From Aquirufa ecclesiirivi (GTDB taxonomy: Bacteria > Bacteroidota > Bacteroidia > Cytophagales > Spirosomataceae), in the NCBI RefSeq assembly GCF_011250515.1, contig NZ_JAANOP010000001.1, forward strand, positions 434,001 through 498,000: 64,000 nt of DNA, read 5' to 3'. Positions within the stretch are counted from its first letter, which is position 1. Every line of letters begins with the position of its first letter. The notes under the pieces are model-generated. The model had not been told where the DNA came from. It ran no database searches and saw only the letters and a list, made by a program, of their open reading frames with translations. Below are positions 34,002 to 43,545 of the stretch, one piece after another. The translations under genes and the position numbers were made by a program.

Positions 34002-35684
34002 CTATTTTTTTAGAAAATGTTGCTTGATGTACTTGCTTGTATATCCAACGCGTTGACTAATTTTTTCAATGGGTATTTGTTTGCTTTTAAGGTCTAACAC
34101 AATTTCCTGCTTAATCTGTTTGATTAATTCCAAGGTGTTTTTATTGTGCTTTTTCAAGACTCGATTTAAGTGAACACGTGAAATTTGGTAATAGTCCGCA
34201 ATACTTTCCACACTGATTAGATGTTCGTTTTTTAACATGTCTTCCCGTATTCTTTCGGGGGTTATTTCCACTTTCGGAGTTTTGTAATGATCAGGTTTTC
34301 CTTGGTTTCTATATCGGATGAATACGGCACTTCCGATAATGACAACCAGCGTAAATCCTAAAGCAATGAGTAAGGAGGTATCCAATTTACTTTCATTCAA
34401 TATTTCAGGATCCAAGCTGGGTAAAATCTCATTGATTAATTGAGGAAGATTGATGACATAAAGGCCTTCAGTAGAGCCGGCATAAATTAGTTCATTCCAA
34501 CTGTTTAAAGCTCTTTTGTTGAATTCTACATTATCAATGATTTTAAAAACCTCTTGGTTGTTAGTATAAAGAAATAGGCCTTCAAAGCTGGTGGATAAGA
34601 TATTGTTGCCTATAAAAATGGATTGAATGATGTGCTTGTGTCGGAAAAGTAGTTGGCTTTTTTTCGTTTTTAAATCGAATTCATATAGTCCGTCATTGCA
34701 AGAAAGAATGATTTGTTGTCCTTTTATGGTAATATCATAAATAGAAGATCCAATGTGCACTGTTTCTAATTTTCGTTGGACAACGTCATAGAGGTATAAT
34801 TTCCCATTGGCATTGCCTAATAAAAGCAAGTTCCCTAAGTTTTCCATATCATGAAACTGGGAAGTATGCGTGATGATTTTTTTGAGTGTTAACTTGTTTA
34901 AGTTGATCCAACCAATAGCCTCGGTGGACTGAAAATAGGTTTGCTTACCAATTTTCAGCAGTTTTTTAAAATGTTTGATGTCGGTATTCAATGGAAGCCT
35001 TTCCCACTGATTATTTTTTAATCGATAAATCGGGTCTGAATTCAAATAATATTGACCATCAATTTTATTCGTTTCTCCACTGGCAAAATTGGCTCCAGGA
35101 ATGGGTTTGTTGGTATACACAGCCTTGGTAGAATCAATGAATATTCCAGCATAGGTGGCTATTACGCGAAAATTGTCATCATGGTAAATATGTCGAATGG
35201 ATTTACCTCGGTGTTTGATGGAATAGAAATGATGTATTCGATATTCCAAAAGGATACCATTGTAGGACAAGTAATATAAATTACCCAAAGATGCCTCCGT
35301 CATATTGTATTGATCATAGCCAGGCACAAAATTGTCTAATGACCGATGTTTCACTTGATGGCTTTCTGGAAATTGCAAGGTACTATAGGTGCCAAAGACT
35401 TCAGGATTATCGTTTTTACTAATCCATGTAAAGCGGTCATTCTCTTTAGGAGTGAATTTTAATTCATCAAATCGACCTGCATAGAATTTGTATAAGTGAT
35501 TATCCGTTCTGACGATCAGATTGCGTCCATCCCCATCTATATTGACTATTTTCTCGGGTAATGAGTATGTTTTTACAAAAACGGTATCTTGGGCAAAGCT
35601 AAATACACTGATGAATAGTCCGAAGAGGCTGAAACACAGTCTTTGACAAATTGTTTCGACAAGGGCTAATTCTTTTAGTTGCAT
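34002..35684 (-). CDS. Membrane-spanning one-component regulator: periplasmic propeller sensor, TM helix, AraC-like HTH
   Basis: 560 residues. A hydrophobic N-terminus (about 15-32) precedes a roughly 410-residue repeat-rich periplasmic region of beta-propeller type (SIYDITIKGQQIILSCNDG, LYVINLPQL). One transmembrane helix spans about 443-464 (ALGFTLVVIIGSAVFI). The cytoplasmic tail carries an AraC-like HTH (SVESIADYYQISRVHLNRVL, QIPIEKISQRVGYTSKYIKQHF). There is no kinase or receiver domain, unlike hybrid two-component sensors; the plan is that of SusR. It is likely to control the adjacent SusC/SusD locus. The Reg_prop identity is by eye. Confidence 0.8.
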   Translation of the reverse strand: MQLKELALVETICQRLCFSLFGLFISVFSFAQDTVFVKTYSLPEKIVNIDGDGRNLIVRTDNHLYKFYAGRFDELKFTPKENDRFTWISKNDNPEVFGTYSTLQFPESHQVKHRSLDNFVPGYDQYNMTEASLGNLYYLSYNGILLEYRIHHFYSIKHRGKSIRHIYHDDNFRVIATYAGIFIDSTKAVYTNKPIPGANFASGETNKIDGQYYLNSDPIYRLKNNQWERLPLNTDIKHFKKLLKIGKQTYFQSTEAIGWINLNKLTLKKIITHTSQFHDMENLGNLLLLGNANGKLYLYDVVQRKLETVHIGSSIYDITIKGQQIILSCNDGLYEFDLKTKKSQLLFRHKHIIQSIFIGNNILSTSFEGLFLYTNNQEVFKIIDNVEFNKRALNSWNELIYAGSTEGLYVINLPQLINEILPSLDPEILNESKLDTSLLIALGFTLVVIIGSAVFIRYRNQGKPDHYKTPKVEITPERIREDMLKNEHLISVESIADYYQISRVHLNRVLKKHNKNTLELIKQIKQEIVLDLKSKQIPIEKISQRVGYTSKYIKQHFLKK

Positions 35685-35999
35685 TGCTATGAATGAATCA
35701 CAAATTTCTCTAAAAGTAACATAATTTTACTTTTTAGTAACAAATGTTCCTGATTTAGTACTCCAATTTAAAGTTTTATTTACTGTGTTTATTTAATTTT
35801 GTAACTCAATTTAATTGCATTAGAAATCAATTTGGTTGAAAAATAGATTGTAATCAATTTGAATGATTGTTAGATTGAATTTTTATTCCGGTCTTTCAAG
35901 AAATTTGATTAATTATTAGAGAAATATGTAGAACACGGGTTTTTAAAGCCTAGACTTGATTAGAGTCTAGGCTTTTTTGTTTTTATCCTGATGGTGAAT
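35685..35999. other. AT-rich spacer upstream of the SusR-like gene
   Basis: No gene fits. This region should hold the promoter of the leftward regulator. It contains repeated AATTTGA/CAATTTG words and, at 35929-35936, TAGAACAC just before a terminator hairpin whose U tract is on the plus strand. The same TAGAACAC-plus-terminator arrangement occurs near 52446. A short rightward RNA ending at 35975 is possible. Confidence 0.35.
35945..35975 (+). terminator. Rho-independent terminator (plus-strand U tract)
   Basis: AAAGCCTAGACT (35945-35956) and AGTCTAGGCTTT (35964-35975) form a perfect 12-base-pair stem followed by T residues on the plus strand. The leftward glycosidase gene ends 25 bases to the right, so part of its job may be to protect against antisense reading, or it may end an unannotated rightward RNA. 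Confidence 0.75.
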
Positions 36000-36896
36000 T
36001 TATTTGGACTGATATACGTGCACCTTGGAATGCATGGTATATAAACGGAACCCTCTTGCTTCTGGAACAAGGATATTACTTGATTGATTATTTCCTATAA
36101 TGGGGTTATGCGGGTATTTAGTCCAATGAATAAGGTCTTTAGATACCGCAACATTGCTTGACCATTCTCGCCAGTCTTTATAGGCTGTAGCATGATAATA
36201 GCCATAATAGTATCCTTGGTGATAGATGACTTGGTTCATGGCTACACCGTACAAATCATAAGGCTCTGGACCCATTTCTAGTACAGGTTGATCTTGTACA
36301 TTGACCCAGTCGATCAGATTATTGGATTTAGCCAGCCAAATTCCCAAATCATCTCGTTCATAAAATAAGTAGTAGATGCCTTTTAGCTCCATGACACAGG
36401 GTGTTCCAAATGCTCCTTTATCAATCGGCTGGCCATTGGTCTTTTTAATTTTAAGATTTCCCAATTCCTTCCAAGCGGTTTTATTCGTTGAAACAAGTAG
36501 GTGAGTGGTGTCTCCTTTTCCTTCGGCAAACATATAATATACAGCCCCTTTTTTGATGACAAATACATCTTCAATCCATTGTTTGGGATTAATGGGGTTA
36601 GCTGGATGCCTGTTCCAATTTAATCCATCTGATGAAGTGGCATAACCCAGGCGCTTGATCGGATCATTTTTAGTATATCCTGTATACCACATGTGGTAGC
36701 CATCTTTCTCTTTTAAGATGTAACCTCGTTCACGAATTTGCTCATCCCAAGTTTGGGTTCCAGTTCCTGAGAAAATGGCCTCTTCGACCATAGGCTTAAA
36801 CTTTACCAAAGCATCGGGAAAGATGGATTGGCATAACGCATTGAATGGAATGAAAAGGAAAATAAAATAGCCTACTTTTAGCATAGTAAGTTTCAT
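36000..36896 (-). CDS. Exported five-bladed beta-propeller glycosidase
   Basis: 298 residues with signal peptide (about 1-23, MKLTMLKVGYFIFLFIPFNALC). Propeller motifs of GH32/43/68/117-type enzymes repeat along the chain: GYHMWYTGYT, GLNWNRHPANPI, YYMFAEGKGD, YYLFYERDD, YYYGYYHATAY. Candidate acids are Asp in IEDVFVIK and Glu in AEGKGD and YERDD, but I cannot assign the family. The frame extends 36 codons upstream through a terminator hairpin, so ATG 36896 is preferred. It lies between the SusR-like regulator and SusD and is likely a polysaccharide-locus enzyme. Confidence 0.8.
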   Translation of the reverse strand: MKLTMLKVGYFIFLFIPFNALCQSIFPDALVKFKPMVEEAIFSGTGTQTWDEQIRERGYILKEKDGYHMWYTGYTKNDPIKRLGYATSSDGLNWNRHPANPINPKQWIEDVFVIKKGAVYYMFAEGKGDTTHLLVSTNKTAWKELGNLKIKKTNGQPIDKGAFGTPCVMELKGIYYLFYERDDLGIWLAKSNNLIDWVNVQDQPVLEMGPEPYDLYGVAMNQVIYHQGYYYGYYHATAYKDWREWSSNVAVSKDLIHWTKYPHNPIIGNNQSSNILVPEARGFRLYTMHSKVHVYQSK

Positions 36897-36951
36897 AGCA
36901 TGGGGAGGTTTATAGGTTGAATGGACAATGCTTCCATTGTATGATAAATCA

Positions 36952-36984
36952 AAAAAAGTCACTTGAATATCAGGTGACTTTTTT
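36952..36984. terminator. Bidirectional terminator hairpin
   Basis: AAAAAAGTCAC (36952-36962) pairs with GTGACTTTTTT (36974-36984), extended inward by TGA/TCA. A residues on one side and T residues on the other allow termination on both strands. It lies between SusD's own terminator and the glycosidase start. The spacer 36985-37179 shows no gene; it could carry the glycosidase promoter further in. Confidence 0.75.
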
Positions 36985-37179
36985 GCATTACACTTCATCA
37001 ACAAACTAAATTCTTAAAATTGATACACTCAAATTAGATAGATTCTTTTTAATACACAATAGTTATTCGGAGAACATCGAGGTCCGAACGATAATTTTTT
37101 ATAAAAATTGTTAAAATCGCTCACAGATTAATGCAAACGACAAGTTTTATTCAATTCTTATGATAAACGGTCAATAATA

Positions 37180-37204
37180 AAGGCCTACTTTCAAAGTAGG
37201 CCTT
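37180..37204 (-). terminator. Terminator of the susCD operon
   Basis: AAGGCCTACT and AGTAGGCCTT pair around a five-base loop. It begins five bases after the SusD stop codon and is followed on the minus strand by TATTATTG. It should separate SusCD from the glycosidase transcript. Confidence 0.75.
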
Positions 37205-37208
37205 CATT

Positions 37209-38978
37209 TTACCATCCAGGATTTTGTGCTAGCTTGGGGTTAGTAATGATATCCCCTGCTGGAATTGGATATAAATAGTGCTTGTTTTCCCATTTCCTTG
37301 GGATGTTATTGAACCAAGTTAATTCTCCGGAAGTACCGTTTGAAAGTAATTGTGGATTAGCTTTTCCACTGATTAATGGAGACACTTCTACATAAGTCAC
37401 ACCCGATACTTTGGTCGGTAGTTTTTGGTAGAACGCCACATCCAATTTGCCATCCTCATTTAGGTCCAAAGGAGTATCCAAGCTTGGAACATACATACCA
37501 TTCCATTCCATTTGCATGAGTTCTCCTCTTCTCCAACGTACGATATCGTCAAAACGGAAACCTTCTAGGCATAATTCGATCCCTCTTTCTCTACGAACTT
37601 CTAGAATAATTGGGTCAGTAATGGCTGGGAAATAAGTACTTTGAAGGTAGGTGTCAATTACCTTAGGCAAGGCATTTGTACCACCTGTGATACCAGCTCT
37701 TTTTCTCAATAAGCCAATGCTCGCAGCCCAATCTGCATCTGTTAAGGAACCTAATTCCGCTTTTGCCTCTGCGTAATTCAGTAATACCTCAGCATATCGG
37801 ATAATGGACACAGAGTTGATGTTTAAATCTCTCGTATCATAATACATGTCATCCAATGCCCATTTAATAGGTTGATAACCAGTAAATGTATAGGAGAATA
37901 AAGGAGGAGCCGCTTCTAAAGCTCCATTGTTTAAGCGTTTGTAATCACCTGAACGAATGGTTTGTTGTAAACGCTTATCACGTCCTTTCACTTCATCTTT
38001 GAATAACATGGTTTTATAGGCAGGATTATTCGTGTATGGAGTACCATCGATGTTCAAATATGTATTGATGAACGATCGAATGAAGTTGGCCTTATCACCA
38101 TAGGTTCCCGAAGTCCAATACCAGTTTCCATCATTTAGGTTGTTCAATGCCAAGTCACAAACTGCAGAAAGGATCACTTCAGTCGCTACTGGGGCAGGGT
38201 TGATGAACACCTGACGGTATGATTTATCTACTCCAGCACCATCGTATAATTTATAACCAGCTTCGTCCATAACAACTTTGGCTGCCGCTGCTGCTTGCGT
38301 TAAGAGGTTTGCCGAGCTTGAAGCTAAATTTAGGTTGGTATGGTATTTTCTCAAGGTTCCTTCATATAAACACACGCGTGATTTATATGCGAAAGCAGCA
38401 TATTTTGTTACCAAACTTCGGCTACCTTCTGTTTTAGCCGTGATATTGGCACAAGCAAAATTCAAATCGGCAATGACAGAGTCCATGACCATCACACGGG
38501 AATCTCTTCCTTTGGTCAATAGTTCTGTATCTGATACATCCAAGGGTTTGTTGATCCATGGAACATCGCCAAAGCGTTTTACTTTTTCATAATAAAACCA
38601 AGCACGAAAGAACCGAGCGATACCGATGTAATTATTTCTTACAGCTAAAGGGACCTTGGGGTCATTGCAGTTTTTGATGAAATAATTGATATTTCTTAAA
38701 TCGGACCAGGTCCAACCTGAACTCACTTCCGCAGAAAAGTTACCGGGTGTGATGAAGGGAGGAGTATCCTTTCTAGCTAGGTAGTCCGACATAGCATCGG
38801 CGCGATGTAAGTTTTTACCATTCATCATATTATAAAATGAATTGGTATATAAGATAAGGCCGCTTTCGCTACTGAAGATGGGGCCTTTGGTGGTGGTTGC
38901 CTCTGGAATTTCTTCCAAACTACATCCAAAAAATAAACTGGATGTGAAAAGTAGGCAGAAGATATAGTTAAGTTTCAT
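37209..38978 (-). CDS. susD-like: SusD/RagB family surface glycan-binding lipoprotein
   Basis: 589 residues. Lipobox FFGC places the lipidated Cys at 19. The RagB/SusD fold is shown by RADAMSDYLARKDTPPF, YIGIARFFRAWFYYEKVKRFGDVPW (about 105-129), the TPR-like helices KYAAFAYKSRVCLYEGT, VSIIRYAEVLLNYAEAKAELG (about 384-404), and ILEVRRERGIELCLEGFRFDDIVRW (about 448-472), followed by YLYPIPAGDI near the end. It caps the SusC transporter and captures oligosaccharides. It begins 68 bases after SusC and ends with a strong terminator. Ligand unknown. Confidence 0.95.
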   Translation of the reverse strand: MKLNYIFCLLFTSSLFFGCSLEEIPEATTTKGPIFSSESGLILYTNSFYNMMNGKNLHRADAMSDYLARKDTPPFITPGNFSAEVSSGWTWSDLRNINYFIKNCNDPKVPLAVRNNYIGIARFFRAWFYYEKVKRFGDVPWINKPLDVSDTELLTKGRDSRVMVMDSVIADLNFACANITAKTEGSRSLVTKYAAFAYKSRVCLYEGTLRKYHTNLNLASSSANLLTQAAAAAKVVMDEAGYKLYDGAGVDKSYRQVFINPAPVATEVILSAVCDLALNNLNDGNWYWTSGTYGDKANFIRSFINTYLNIDGTPYTNNPAYKTMLFKDEVKGRDKRLQQTIRSGDYKRLNNGALEAAPPLFSYTFTGYQPIKWALDDMYYDTRDLNINSVSIIRYAEVLLNYAEAKAELGSLTDADWAASIGLLRKRAGITGGTNALPKVIDTYLQSTYFPAITDPIILEVRRERGIELCLEGFRFDDIVRWRRGELMQMEWNGMYVPSLDTPLDLNEDGKLDVAFYQKLPTKVSGVTYVEVSPLISGKANPQLLSNGTSGELTWFNNIPRKWENKHYLYPIPAGDIITNPKLAQNPGW

Positions 38979-39046
38979 GATCTTTTGTTAAAATTTTAAG
39001 ATTGTTTTACCTGCTAAGATTTTCTTGATTTTTGATTCTCAGCACA

Positions 39047-42000
39047 TTAAAATGTAATAGATAAACCAAGTGTTACACTTTTCATCAAAGGATAGTTATA
39101 ACCATCGCCGGAGTTTCCTCCAGGAGAGAACACTTGATCAGATGCTACGGCATTTTCAACATCTATATCACGAGTAATATTAAATAGCGGGGAAGCTGTC
39201 CAAATGTTTTCGGCTGAAACATATACACGAGCGGCAGAAGAACCAATTTTAGAAGCGACCTGACTCGGTAAATTATAACCGATTTGGATGTTTTTCAATC
39301 GGATATAGCGCACATCCTGCATGTATTTGGTTTGAGGAGCAGATAATGTTCCGTTCGCATTACTAGCGATACGAGAAACATATCTCGGGAAGTAAGCATT
39401 GACATTATCTTCTTTCCAAATATTGCCTAACTGACTCTTTGGAATGTCTCCATATGGTCTATTGTATTGACCCCAGAATAAATTAGCCTCTCTACTTGGA
39501 TACCAATTTTGCTGTCCTACACCTTGGAAAAAAGCCGAGAAAAAGAAGTCTTTCCAATCCGCACCTAACATAATACCATAGGTATAACGTGGCGTAGAAT
39601 TTCCAATGATGGATCTGTCCCCAGGATTGCTAACACGGCTAGTACCTGGAGTAATTCTTCCATCTCCATTGGAGTCAACAAATTTAATATCACCAGGGAA
39701 CCATAAACCACTGTTGGCGCTACGGAACAAATCTTGTTTAGCACTTTTGGCAACATCATCTGCCGAAGTAAAATATCCAGCAGTGGTATAGCCCCAAATT
39801 TCACCTAATACTTGACCTTCATAATAATCACTCAATAACTTTTGAGGATTATTGTATTTTTTAATAGTAGCTGTATAATCAGAAAGGGTTAAGCGAACAT
39901 TGAACTTTAGTGGACTTGAACCCACATTGACTTGGTCATTATAGGATAGTAACATTTCCCAGCCTTTGGTTTCTAAGTCGGCATAGTTTCCTTTCGGGGC
40001 TGTTGCTCCAAATACAGCAGGTAAAGTTAAACCTACGGTAAACATATCGGTAGTCGTTCTAATATAGGCATCTGCATTAAAATGTAAGCGGTTATTTAAC
40101 ATAGATAAGTCTATTCCAATGTTTTTTGTCGTAGCTGTTTCCCAAGTTAAGCCTTCTGGAATCACTGTGGGATTCGTGGTAAACTGTGGTCTTTGTCCGT
40201 TCAAAACTAAACCGGATTGAGCAATATTAAATTGTTCCAAATAGGCATAGGAATTGATATTTCCATTACCCAAAGATCCATAAGAAGCGCGAAGCTTTAA
40301 GTCAGTAATTAATTTTTCAGGCACATTCCAAAATGCTTCTTTCGAAAGTCTCCATCCTAAGGAATATGATGGGAAGAAAGCAAAGCGTTGGTTAATGGGG
40401 AATTTAGATGAGCCATCATAACGGGCATTCACTTCCAATAAATATCGGTCTTTGAACGAGTAGTTTAGGCGAGAGAAACCTCCCATGATTTTCCAAACTT
40501 CCCAGCCTCCACTTGTTACGATGGATTGACCTAAAGCTAAGTTTATGTCATTAGCTCCCTCAAAAATCAATCCATTTCTTTGGGCAGATAATCTTTTGAA
40601 TCTAGATTCTTCGTAGTTGTAACCTGCCATCACTTTTAGGTAGTGATCTTCATGAAAGGTATTTTCATATTCCGTATACAGGTTGGTTGTCATGTAGTTC
40701 GTCTCCCTATATACGTCATTGATAAAATTAGTGGTCGTTCCCACATAAGAAATAACCCCAGGTTTTACACTGTATGGTACAGGCACAGCCTTGGTTCTGT
40801 CATTGTTGTCTGTGTTTTGAATGGTGACATCACCTTTAACGCGTAATTTGTTTTTGAAGAAATCAGCGGCAAAGCCCGTTGTGTTTCTAAATACTCGCTT
40901 ATCATTGTCAATACCATTTTTACCATAATAAAAATCACCGATGCTATAAGCAGCAGAAAATGATATAGTACCATCTGGATTTAACATGGGAGACATAGGA
41001 TGCCCTTCATCAGCTATGTTTCTCCACACACCACCACCTTCACCTACGTTAAGTGGATTGTGGTATTTCATGTTGGAGAATTGAGTGAAGTTGGTCACTT
41101 TTAACCAAGGATACAGTTGAACACTTCCTTTTCCCGAGAAATTAAGCATTTGATAGTCGTCAGAATTGTACCTGAATAAACCATCCTGACCGAAATAGCG
41201 ACCGGTTAATAAGTAACTTGCTTTATCACTACTTCCTGAGATACTCAGGTTATGTTCTTTAGACGCTGTAGACTTTTTATATAAATGACCATAGTAATCT
41301 GTGCTGCCATAATAAACATATTCACCAGTTACAGGATCAATCTCATAATCGGGTAGTCCTCCTACTTCTTTTCTTCGTTTGAATTCATTCAGGTAGGCCT
41401 GAGAGAATTTCATGGTTTTGTTGACATTCTGAGGAAAACTTCCTTGAAAGTTGACAAATGACTCCGCAAACATGGAAGCAAAGGTGTATCCATCGGTAAC
41501 TAAGTCAGGGACAGCAATGGGGTTTTTCAAGGAATAATTAGAGGAATAGGTCACCGAAGTCTTTCCTTTGGTTGGATTTTTTGTCGTGATTAACACCACA
41601 CCAAATACCCCTCTTGCTCCATAAATGGAAGCCGAAGCGGCATCCTTCAACAAGGTTATGGAAGCGATGTCATTGGGATTTAATAAACTGGGGTCTCCCT
41701 CGACGTTATCAATTAGAACCAAAGCATTTCCTCCTTGACCAATGGAGGTAGTACCACGAATATTGAAACTAGGCGCTTGATTTGGCTTTCCATCACCCAT
41801 CTTAATATTTAAATTGGGCATAACACCTTGAAGACCTTGATTTAAATTGGTTAGCGGGCGGTTATCGAATACCTCACTGCTGACTTGGTCTACAGCTCCG
41901 GTCAGGTTTGCCTTTTTTTGGCTTCCATAACCAACCACAACCACTTCCGTTAATAATTTGGTATCTACTTTTAATTTCACCGTCAAATTGCTTTGGCTCC

Positions 42001-42310
42001 CTACTTCGATTTCTTGGGGAATGTAGCCCACAAAAGAGAAGGCTAAAATGGATTTTTCATTGTCGACATTGATTTTGAAATTACCATTGATATCGGTGGT
42101 AGTTCCACGAGTACTACCTTTTTGAGTAACGGATACTCCGGGAATAGGAGCACCATTTTCTTCCGTAACCTTTCCTGTGACAGGTTTGTCAAATATGGAA
42201 CTGGCGGCGCTTGCCCAGGTGGCGTGAACTACACCACATAGCAGGGCAAAAAAGAGAATGCACATTCTCAGGTACGAGACGTGTTGTCTCATGGGCTGAT
42301 TTTTTTTCAT
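39047..42310 (-). CDS. susC-like: SusC/RagA family TonB-linked outer-membrane transporter
   Basis: 1087 residues. Signal peptide (about 7-36), a carboxypeptidase-D-regulatory-like domain (KPVTGKVTEENGAPIPGVSVTQKGS, 42-66), the plug domain with NQGLQGVMPNLNI, APSFNIRGTTS and LKDAASASIYGARGVFGVVLITTK (SusC signature, about 220-243), and a 22-strand barrel ending YNYPLMKSVTLGLSITF. It imports oligosaccharides using TonB energy. Together with SusD and the SusR-like regulator it defines a polysaccharide-utilisation locus. Confidence 0.95.
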   Translation of the reverse strand: MKKNQPMRQHVSYLRMCILFFALLCGVVHATWASAASSIFDKPVTGKVTEENGAPIPGVSVTQKGSTRGTTTDINGNFKINVDNEKSILAFSFVGYIPQEIEVGSQSNLTVKLKVDTKLLTEVVVVGYGSQKKANLTGAVDQVSSEVFDNRPLTNLNQGLQGVMPNLNIKMGDGKPNQAPSFNIRGTTSIGQGGNALVLIDNVEGDPSLLNPNDIASITLLKDAASASIYGARGVFGVVLITTKNPTKGKTSVTYSSNYSLKNPIAVPDLVTDGYTFASMFAESFVNFQGSFPQNVNKTMKFSQAYLNEFKRRKEVGGLPDYEIDPVTGEYVYYGSTDYYGHLYKKSTASKEHNLSISGSSDKASYLLTGRYFGQDGLFRYNSDDYQMLNFSGKGSVQLYPWLKVTNFTQFSNMKYHNPLNVGEGGGVWRNIADEGHPMSPMLNPDGTISFSAAYSIGDFYYGKNGIDNDKRVFRNTTGFAADFFKNKLRVKGDVTIQNTDNNDRTKAVPVPYSVKPGVISYVGTTTNFINDVYRETNYMTTNLYTEYENTFHEDHYLKVMAGYNYEESRFKRLSAQRNGLIFEGANDINLALGQSIVTSGGWEVWKIMGGFSRLNYSFKDRYLLEVNARYDGSSKFPINQRFAFFPSYSLGWRLSKEAFWNVPEKLITDLKLRASYGSLGNGNINSYAYLEQFNIAQSGLVLNGQRPQFTTNPTVIPEGLTWETATTKNIGIDLSMLNNRLHFNADAYIRTTTDMFTVGLTLPAVFGATAPKGNYADLETKGWEMLLSYNDQVNVGSSPLKFNVRLTLSDYTATIKKYNNPQKLLSDYYEGQVLGEIWGYTTAGYFTSADDVAKSAKQDLFRSANSGLWFPGDIKFVDSNGDGRITPGTSRVSNPGDRSIIGNSTPRYTYGIMLGADWKDFFFSAFFQGVGQQNWYPSREANLFWGQYNRPYGDIPKSQLGNIWKEDNVNAYFPRYVSRIASNANGTLSAPQTKYMQDVRYIRLKNIQIGYNLPSQVASKIGSSAARVYVSAENIWTASPLFNITRDIDVENAVASDQVFSPGGNSGDGYNYPLMKSVTLGLSITF

Positions 42311-42415
42311 AGAGTATAGATATTAGGTTGATTGGATGTTTCCAGATTCTCCAGAAAGGAGAATGGGAAAGGAAGATTGGTTTTTATAGTTGGTGTAATT
42401 AATCGATATAGAAAC

Positions 42416-42444
42416 CAAATTACATAATAATAGCAAAAAACAAA
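42416..42444 (-). promoter_or_regulatory. Candidate promoter of the susC operon
   Basis: On the minus strand TTTG (42444-42441) is followed after 18 bases by TAATTTG (42422-42416), close to the Bacteroidota TTTG-N19-TAnnTTTG form with one base less. Transcription would begin about 100 bases before the susC ATG. Confidence 0.45.
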
Positions 42445-42628
42445 GATTGATTTGGATAAATTTATTTTTAGGCATATAAATAAGGGAATTTTACACAAAA
42501 GTGTCACCTTGGTTTAAACTCATGAGAAGTAGCTTATTAAGTAATGATGAAATTTCTATTTTGATGCAATCTTTTGATTATTGGATTTTTATTCATGAAG
42601 ATTAAGTTTTATTAGCAACTAAAGCCTG

Positions 42629-42636
42629 TAAATTCG
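42629..42636 (+). promoter_or_regulatory. Candidate -7 element of the pirin/OsmC operon
   Basis: TAAATTCG lies 21 bases before the ATG. The surrounding CCTGTAAATTCGTTTC is repeated exactly at 61261-61276, where a full TTTG-N19 promoter is present. The -33 region here is only GTTT. Confidence 0.45.
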
Positions 42637-42657
42637 TTTCATTAAATCATATATATC

Positions 42658-43542
42658 ATGTCAAATATTCAACTGATTATCGAAGAGCGGGCAGCCAATA
42701 TTGGCAATTTTATGGTTGGCCGATTGTTGCCTTTTCGTCAAAAAAGGATGATTGGGCCATTTTCATTTATCGATCACATGGGGCCTGTTAAGTTAAGTGA
42801 AAGGGAAAATTTAGATGTATTGGCCCACCCCCACATCGGTTTGTCTACCTTAACATATTTGTTTGAAGGAAGTATGATGCATCGTGATTCCCTTGGATCA
42901 GCCTTGGAAATAAAACCAGGTGAGGTAAATTGGATGACAGCGGGGAAGGGGATCGTGCATTCGGAAAAGACTCCTGAATATTTACGTCATTCGGATAAGG
43001 TATTGCATGGTTTACAGATTTGGGTAGCATTGCCCAAAGAGTTGGAGCAAATGGAGCCTTCGTTTGTGCATGTAGGAAAAGAGGAATTACCAACTTGGAA
43101 TGAAGGAGAAACTCAATTTACCTTAATTGCCGGGAAAGCCTTTGGTCGAGCATCGGCAGTTCCCGTGTATAGTCCTTTGTACATGATGGAGGTCAAGAGT
43201 AAGGGGAAAACCACGTTGTCTTTAGGGGATCAACTTTTTGGAGAATCGGGCATTTATATTTTGGAAGGGGGCATTGAAGAAGAAGGAAATAGCTTTGGGC
43301 CAAAGCAATTGCTGGTTGCCCAGAACCATAGTTTATGCACTTTTACGATGGAGGCAAATACCACCATTTACATTTTTGGAGGAGAGCCTTTTCCTGAAGA
43401 GCGTTTTATTCATTGGAATTTTGTTTCAAGTGATAAATCATTGATTGAAAAAGCCAAAGATGATTGGATGAATCAACGATTTGATAAAATAGCGGGAGAG
43501 GAAAATGAGTTTGTTCCTTATCCAAGATTAACCAATAGATAA
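42658..43542 (+). CDS. Pirin family protein
   Basis: 294 residues with two cupin barrels. The N-terminal one has the pirin metal motifs FIDHMGPV, HPHIGLSTLTYLFEGSMMHRDSLG (His about 60, 62, His 80) and NWMTAGKGIVHSEKTPE (about 99-115, with His and Glu). The C-terminal half contains PVYSPLYMMEVKS and IYIFGGEPFPEERFIHWNFVSS. Pirins bind iron and may act as quercetinase or as stress-related regulators. It is followed three bases later by an OsmC gene, suggesting an oxidative-stress operon. Confidence 0.9.
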   Translation: MSNIQLIIEERAANIGNFMVGRLLPFRQKRMIGPFSFIDHMGPVKLSERENLDVLAHPHIGLSTLTYLFEGSMMHRDSLGSALEIKPGEVNWMTAGKGIVHSEKTPEYLRHSDKVLHGLQIWVALPKELEQMEPSFVHVGKEELPTWNEGETQFTLIAGKAFGRASAVPVYSPLYMMEVKSKGKTTLSLGDQLFGESGIYILEGGIEEEGNSFGPKQLLVAQNHSLCTFTMEANTTIYIFGGEPFPEERFIHWNFVSSDKSLIEKAKDDWMNQRFDKIAGEENEFVPYPRLTNR

Positions 43543-43545
43543 GTC

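Larger units (their letters stand above)
42311..42657. other. Divergent spacer between susC and pirin genes
   Basis: I find no gene in this AT-rich stretch. A leftward 66-codon open frame within it lacks protein-like features. It should carry the promoters of both flanking operons; the two candidates are listed separately. GATTCTCCAGAAAGGAGAATG near 42347-42367 is a further short inverted repeat (ATTCTCC/GGAGAAT) in the susC leader. Confidence 0.4.

Noticed and set aside
36897-37004. 36-codon N-terminal extension of the beta-propeller glycosidase
   Set aside because: It reads through a strong terminator hairpin (36952-36984) and would hide the signal peptide.
42307-42507. 66-codon leftward frame upstream of susC
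   Set aside because: It overlaps the susC start and the likely promoter, and its hydrophobic stretch reflects AT-rich DNA rather than a conserved protein.
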